Positions 60,058-64,000 of a stretch of DNA of 64,000 nucleotides are shown here, piece by piece (the stretch's first letter is position 1; each line of letters starts with the position of its first letter). Location: the NCBI GenBank assembly GCA_035420085.1, contig DAOLUH010000012.1:1-64000 (forward strand), in the 5' to 3' direction. The notes below the pieces were generated by a model that saw only the letters and a program-made list of their open reading frames with translations, ran no database searches and had not been told where the DNA came from. Source of the stretch: DSWT01 sp035420085. Its GTDB lineage: Bacteria; Chloroflexota; Anaerolineae; B4-G1; SLSP01. The position numbers and the translations under genes are program-made.

Positions 60058-61689
60058 ATGTTGAAGAAGAAGTGGTTGTTGTGGATCGTTCCGTTGGTTG
60101 TGGCGCTGGTCGTGGGAGGGTATTTCGCCTACCAGACCTGGTTTGCGCCCAAAGCAGCAGCGCAGACAGAGACTACAGTACAGACAGGAACCGTGACGAC
60201 CGGCGACATCTCGATCACGGCAGCCGGATCGGGGCAGTTGGTGGCCTCCGCAGAGGTGAACCTGACGTTCGGCACCACTGGCGTGTTGAAGGAACTGCTC
60301 GTGAATGTGGGCGATGAGGTGAAGGCCGGCGCTGTGTTGGGGCGCGTGGACGACGCGAGCGCGCGTCAGACTGTCGCCGCGGCTGAGTTGCAGGTGCTGC
60401 AGGCCGAACAAGCTTTGGCGGTGGCGCAGGCCAAGGCTGAACTGGCGGCGGCGCAGGCGCAGGCTGATCTGGATACCGCGCAGAGTGCGCTGGACGACTT
60501 GCTCAATTGGGAGCCGGACGAGGACGAAATCGCCCTGGCCAAAGCGAGTTTGGTCAGCGCCCAGACCTCTTACAACAATACGGTGGCGAAGGCCGGCGTG
60601 GATCAGACGATCTCCGCGCGGGTTAGTCTGGAACAGGCGATTGAAAACCTGACCAATGCGCAGGAAAACTACGCTTCGGCCATGAGTCCAGACCGTGACT
60701 GGGAGAAAGACATCGAAACGACCCGCACAAACGCAGCGAACGCCGTCTACAAAGCGCAGCAAAGTCTTGAAGTCGCCCAGGCCAATTACAAACTGAGCAC
60801 CATCAGCAGTACCGCCGCCGATATTCAGAACGCCAAGGCGCAATTGCTGAACGCCCAGAATGCGCTAGAGGAAGTGCAGACACCGCCCGATGATGCCGCG
60901 ATCACGGCGGCGCAGATCAACGTCCAGCAGAAGGCCCTGGCCCTGGAGCAGGCGAAGCTGGCCCTGGCCGATGTGGGGAATGGGGAATCCGCCGCTACCC
61001 ACGAGGCTGAACTAACGCTGGAACAGGCCCGCATCAACCTCGCCAAAGCGCAAGAAGCGTTGGCCGGCGCCACGTTGGTCGCGCCGTTCGATGGCACGGT
61101 GACGGCGATCAATTGCACCGTGGGCGTCACGTGTAATGGCGCGGCGATAGTCCTGGCGAATCTTGGTGCACCGGTGGTTGAATTCTGGATCGAAGAGGCT
61201 GATATGAGCAGCGCGGCGGTTGGCAATCCGGTGCGCATCATCTTTGAGGCGTTGCCGGATTACGAATATGACGGCAAAATTTATCAAGTTGACCCGGTTC
61301 TGACGACCGTGGGGGGCACCGCCGCGGTGCAGCTTTGGGCGACGATTGACACAGCGGCCTACCCGGTGAAGCTGCTCGGCAATATGAACGCTGATGTCGA
61401 AGTTGTGGCGGGTGAGGCGCTCAATGCCATACTCGTCCCGGTGCAGGCACTGCGCGATTTGGGCAACGGCCAGTATGCAGTCTTCGTGGTGAAATCTGAC
61501 GGTGAGTTAGAGATGCGTACCGTGGAAATCGGCCTGATGGATTACGTCAATGCCGAGGTCAAGTCTGGCCTGGCGAGCGGCGAGGTGGTGACTTTGGCGG
61601 ATAACACTTCATCGAGCACGACGATTCAGTCGAATATCAACACCCAACAGCAGTTTGATGGGCCGCCCGGCGGCTTCTTCATGCCATAG
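60058..61689 (+). CDS. Periplasmic-adaptor-type efflux protein (MacA/HlyD family)
   Basis: A 543-residue protein with an N-terminal membrane helix ('WLLWIVPLVVALVVGGYFA'), a lipoyl-like half ('TGDISITAAGSGQLVASAEV'), a very long Ala/Gln-rich coiled-coil hairpin (residues 100-340), the second lipoyl half ('GATLVAPFDGTVTAINC') and a beta-barrel ('ALPDYEYDGKIYQVDP'). It should link the ABC transporter encoded next to extracellular or cell-wall partners. AGGAGGAGA precedes the ATG. First gene of the efflux operon. Confidence 0.92.
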   Translation: MLKKKWLLWIVPLVVALVVGGYFAYQTWFAPKAAAQTETTVQTGTVTTGDISITAAGSGQLVASAEVNLTFGTTGVLKELLVNVGDEVKAGAVLGRVDDASARQTVAAAELQVLQAEQALAVAQAKAELAAAQAQADLDTAQSALDDLLNWEPDEDEIALAKASLVSAQTSYNNTVAKAGVDQTISARVSLEQAIENLTNAQENYASAMSPDRDWEKDIETTRTNAANAVYKAQQSLEVAQANYKLSTISSTAADIQNAKAQLLNAQNALEEVQTPPDDAAITAAQINVQQKALALEQAKLALADVGNGESAATHEAELTLEQARINLAKAQEALAGATLVAPFDGTVTAINCTVGVTCNGAAIVLANLGAPVVEFWIEEADMSSAAVGNPVRIIFEALPDYEYDGKIYQVDPVLTTVGGTAAVQLWATIDTAAYPVKLLGNMNADVEVVAGEALNAILVPVQALRDLGNGQYAVFVVKSDGELEMRTVEIGLMDYVNAEVKSGLASGEVVTLADNTSSSTTIQSNINTQQQFDGPPGGFFMP

Positions 61690-61704
61690 CTATGGAGGCG
61701 CTGA

Positions 61705-62442
61705 ATGTCTCATACTTTAATTGAAATTCAGGGGCTAAGCAAAGTGTATGGTAAAGGCGCTGTGGCGGTCAACGCCTTACGCGGAATCAATGCGCAGGTT
61801 GAAGAAGGTGAGTTTGTGGCGATTATGGGGCCTTCCGGGTCGGGGAAATCCACACTCATGAACATTCTTGGTTGCCTGGATCGTCCCACCGATGGCGCTT
61901 ACATCCTCGATGGCGAGGACGTCAGCCAGTTAAGCAAGAACGAGTTGGCGCGGGTGCGCAACCGGAAAATCGGGTTCATCTTTCAATCCTACAACCTGCT
62001 GCCCCGTCTCGACGCTATCAAGAATGTGATGCTGCCGCTGCTCTACAATCTTGATAACGGCAAGAGCGACGCAGAACATCGCCAACACGCCATCGGCGCC
62101 CTGGAAATGGTGGGGTTGGGCGATCGAATCCATCACAAACCTAACGAGCTTTCCGGCGGCCAGCAGCAGCGGGTGGCGATTGCCCGCGCGCTGATCAACA
62201 ATCCCGCCATCATCCTGGCCGACGAGCCGACCGGTAACCTTGATACGCGCTCGGCAGAGGATATTATGCAAACCTTGCACCAATTGCACAAAAACGGCGC
62301 GACCATCGTGATGGTAACGCACGAACTGGATATTGCCGAACATGCCGAGCGCGTGATCTACTTGCGAGATGGGCAGATCATCTCCGATAGAGAACATGCC
62401 AGCCGTATCGCCCACCTGCACAATGGCGACGGGGGGGAGTAG
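61705..62442 (+). CDS. ABC transporter ATP-binding protein (MacB/LolD type)
   Basis: A 245-residue ATPase with Walker A 'GPSGSGKSTLMNILGCLD', family marker 'IGFIFQSYNLLPRLDAIKNV', signature 'LSGGQQQRVAIARAL' and Walker B 'IILADEPTGNLD'. It lies 15 bases after the adaptor gene and powers the FtsX-like permease downstream by mechanotransmission, as known for MacB. Confidence 0.95.
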   Translation: MSHTLIEIQGLSKVYGKGAVAVNALRGINAQVEEGEFVAIMGPSGSGKSTLMNILGCLDRPTDGAYILDGEDVSQLSKNELARVRNRKIGFIFQSYNLLPRLDAIKNVMLPLLYNLDNGKSDAEHRQHAIGALEMVGLGDRIHHKPNELSGGQQQRVAIARALINNPAIILADEPTGNLDTRSAEDIMQTLHQLHKNGATIVMVTHELDIAEHAERVIYLRDGQIISDREHASRIAHLHNGDGGE

Positions 62443-62456
62443 GGAGTAGGGAGAGG
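62436..62456. repeat. 'gggagtag' repeat, copy 1
   Basis: Two to three units of 'gggagtag' overlap the stop codon of the ATPase gene; a larger copy is at 63762-63812. Confidence 0.65.
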
Positions 62457-62472
62457 ATAGCCTTGAGGTATG

Positions 62473-62535
62473 TGGGACTTCCGACTTTGGACTTTGGACT
62501 TTGGACTTTCGACTTTGGACTTTGAACCTCGGACT
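62473..62535. repeat. 'ttggactttcgac' repeat, copy 2
   Basis: Seven units of 'gactttgg' between the ATPase and permease genes; same family as 38563-38611. Confidence 0.8.
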
Positions 62536-62550
62536 ATTGCGGAGGATTTT

Positions 62551-63774
62551 ATGAGTTTTTGGAAGACACTGAAAGTGGCCTGGGAAGGGCTGATGATGAA
62601 CAAGGTGCGGTCGTTCTTGACGACATTGGGCGTCATCATCGGCGTGGCGGCGGTCATCATTATGCTGGCCGTCAGTGCCGGCGCGGAGGCAGACATCGCC
62701 GATCAGATCAACGCGCTAGGCGCCAACCTCATCATGATTATGCCCGCGTTTCAACGCGGCGGCCCGGGTGGGGGTGGGGCATCCGCCAGTTTGAAATACA
62801 GCGATCTGACGACCATCCGCGACAACATCACCGGCATCAATGGCGTATCGGCAGAGCAGAATACCTCGCAGGATGTGAAGGTCGGGAGCAACACCTTGAC
62901 CGGTATTTCCATCGTGGGTACGACCTCCGGGTTCGTTCATGTTCACGAATATGAAGTGGGAGAAGGGCGCTTCATCACCGACCAGGACAACGACCGCATT
63001 AACAAGATCGTTGTCTTGGGCTATGACGTGGCGACGGAACTGTTCGGCGAGGGCGTGAATCCGATCGGACAGTCAGTGACGATCGGCAAAGTGAAGTGCA
63101 CTGTGGTGGGGGTGATGGCAGAAAAGGGCGTCGTCGGCAACACCGATTACGACAGCCGGGTTTACGTGCCGATCACGTTGGTCTTCAAGAAATTCATCAA
63201 CAGCCGCTTTGGCGGGACTAACCTGCGTGTCGTCTACGTCTCGGCGGAGAACAAAGAAGTGATGGACGACGTGATGAGCCAGTTGAACACGCTGGTGATG
63301 CAGATTCTGGGGACCGATGCGAGCGCGCCTGGCTTCACGATGACCACCCAGGATAGCATCATTGACATGCGCGCTTCCACCACGGCGACCTTCCGCAACC
63401 TCCTGGCGTGGGTGGCGGCGGTCTCACTGGTTGTCGGCGGGATTGGCATTATGAACATTATGCTGGTGAGCGTCACCGAGCGTACCCGCGAAATCGGTCT
63501 GCGGCAAGCGTTGGGGGCGCGTCCCCGCGACGTGCAGTTGCAATTCCTGCTGGAAGCCGTCGTCCTGAGTTTACTGGGCGGTCTGGTCGGGATCATCGCT
63601 GGCGTGGGTGGTGCGTGGCTTTTCAACCAGTTCGGCTCAATGCGGACTGTGTTGGTCACAGCTTCCATTCCATTGTCCTTCGGTGCAGCGGCAGCCGTGG
63701 GTATCTTCTTTGGCTACTACCCGGCGACCCAGGCGGCGAAGTTGGACCCGATTGTGGCGCTGAGAAGGGAGTAG
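62551..63774 (+). CDS. ABC transporter permease (MacB/FtsX type)
   Basis: A 407-residue permease with one N-terminal helix ('LTTLGVIIGVAAVIIMLAVS'), a large extracytoplasmic MacB-PCD domain (about residues 50-270) and three C-terminal helices of the FtsX domain ('SLVVGGIGIMNIMLVSVTER', 'TREIGLRQALGARPRDV', 'GIFFGYYPATQAAKLDPI'). GGAGG precedes ATG 62551. Together with the two preceding genes it forms a MacAB-like export system for a drug, peptide or lipid. Confidence 0.94.
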   Translation: MSFWKTLKVAWEGLMMNKVRSFLTTLGVIIGVAAVIIMLAVSAGAEADIADQINALGANLIMIMPAFQRGGPGGGGASASLKYSDLTTIRDNITGINGVSAEQNTSQDVKVGSNTLTGISIVGTTSGFVHVHEYEVGEGRFITDQDNDRINKIVVLGYDVATELFGEGVNPIGQSVTIGKVKCTVVGVMAEKGVVGNTDYDSRVYVPITLVFKKFINSRFGGTNLRVVYVSAENKEVMDDVMSQLNTLVMQILGTDASAPGFTMTTQDSIIDMRASTTATFRNLLAWVAAVSLVVGGIGIMNIMLVSVTERTREIGLRQALGARPRDVQLQFLLEAVVLSLLGGLVGIIAGVGGAWLFNQFGSMRTVLVTASIPLSFGAAAAVGIFFGYYPATQAAKLDPIVALRRE

Positions 63775-63812
63775 GAAGTATGGGAGTCGGGAGTAAGGGA
63801 GTAAGGGAGAAG
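63762..63812. repeat. 'gggagtaaggga' repeat, copy 2
   Basis: Five units of 'gggagta/gggagtc' begin in the last codons of the permease gene and end just before the Shine-Dalgarno of the last gene. Confidence 0.75.
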
Positions 63813-63822
63813 GAGGATCGGC

Positions 63823-64000
63823 ATGAAAGGTAGAAATCTATGGTTTATTGCGTTGGTCATCGGCGCGTTGTTGCTGAGCGGTTGTCAGAAGGCGCAGACG
63901 ACGCAAGCTGGAGATAACGGCGCGGCGAGTGTTCCGGCAGCGGATAGCAGCCGTGCTGGCGCGCCAAATCCTGAATTGGATAACGTCAGCCGGCTGATAT
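63823..64000 (+). CDS. Lipoprotein, 3' end outside the window
   Basis: ATG 63823 follows AAGGAGG and opens a frame that runs off the end of the window (59 residues). It encodes a lipoprotein signal peptide ('LWFIALVIGALLLSGC') and a Gly/Ala/Ser-rich linker. It is the likely fourth gene of the efflux operon, perhaps a substrate-binding or second adaptor-like lipoprotein; the family cannot be told from this part. Confidence 0.8.
   Translation, partial: MKGRNLWFIALVIGALLLSGCQKAQTTQAGDNGAASVPAADSSRAGAPNPELDNVSRLI

Noticed and set aside
112..63668. Many antisense frames of 60-450 codons opposite real genes
   Set aside because: They are typical of GC-rich DNA, with Arg/Ala/Gly-rich translations, no family motifs and no Shine-Dalgarno.
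1..64000. tRNA or rRNA genes
   Set aside because: I found no cloverleaf-like segment with a T-arm consensus or rRNA-like stretch in the gaps between genes.

Overview
The window is a 64 kb piece of a GC-rich bacterial chromosome, probably a draft or metagenome assembly (three 100-N gaps near 18 kb). Gene content and style fit a Chloroflexota member of the Anaerolineae/Ardenticatenia type: long MalT-like LuxR regulators, Thr/Pro-rich linkers ('TPT' tails), lipoprotein-type solute binding, a Ddn-like F420 reductase family protein, kinase-FGE and NACHT-FGE fusions, and very many short iterated palindromic repeats between genes. This placement is an inference from protein style; no rRNA or tRNA gene is visible.

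Layout. 0-5.6 kb: end of a nitrilase-family gene, small enzymes, a GNAT and a large LuxR/MalT regulator. 5.7-14.7 kb: housekeeping and metabolic genes (SIMPL protein, oligogalacturonate-lyase-like propeller, homoserine dehydrogenase, two membrane-anchored coiled-coil proteins, SGNH hydrolase, FAD oxidoreductase, malic enzyme). 14.8-21.3 kb: a repeat-punctuated trio of a Ser/Thr kinase fused to an FGE/C-lectin-like domain, a duplicated GxxExxY nuclease-like protein and a PQQ-propeller/CHAT protease, which resembles conflict (defence) modules. 21.4-23.0 kb: trehalose synthase. 23.0-40.8 kb: a carbohydrate-use locus with a GntR/LacI-type regulator, a five-gene Opp/Dpp-type importer, two Gfo/Idh/MocA dehydrogenases, a GH-like protein, a GxGYxYP protein and an unusual glycyl radical enzyme.

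48.1-40.8 kb (minus strand): one apparent seven-gene operon led by an RNA that closely resembles a molybdenum/tungsten-cofactor riboswitch with its own intrinsic terminator. It encodes an ECF transporter (S subunit fused to outside molybdopterin-oxidoreductase-fold domains, fused A1-A2 ATPase, T subunit), a dihaem protein, a nucleotide-pyrophosphatase-like lipoprotein and two small lipoproteins of the same fold. I read it as a candidate system for uptake or salvage of molybdopterin or a related pterin; this is the most interesting item in the window.

48.2-52.3 kb: GH20 hexosaminidase, MFS transporter and PdxA. 52.3-57.6 kb: a defence-like island with a TumA/TumE-type toxin-antitoxin pair, a NACHT-FGE protein whose last codons carry the fingerprint of a diversity-generating-retroelement variable region, and a second broken toxin-like pair between direct repeats. 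57.6-64 kb: a two-component system divergent from a MacAB-like efflux operon ending in a truncated lipoprotein gene.

Throughout, more than a dozen unrelated short repeat families occupy gene junctions, and several copies lie inside reading frames, including domain linkers and signal peptides.
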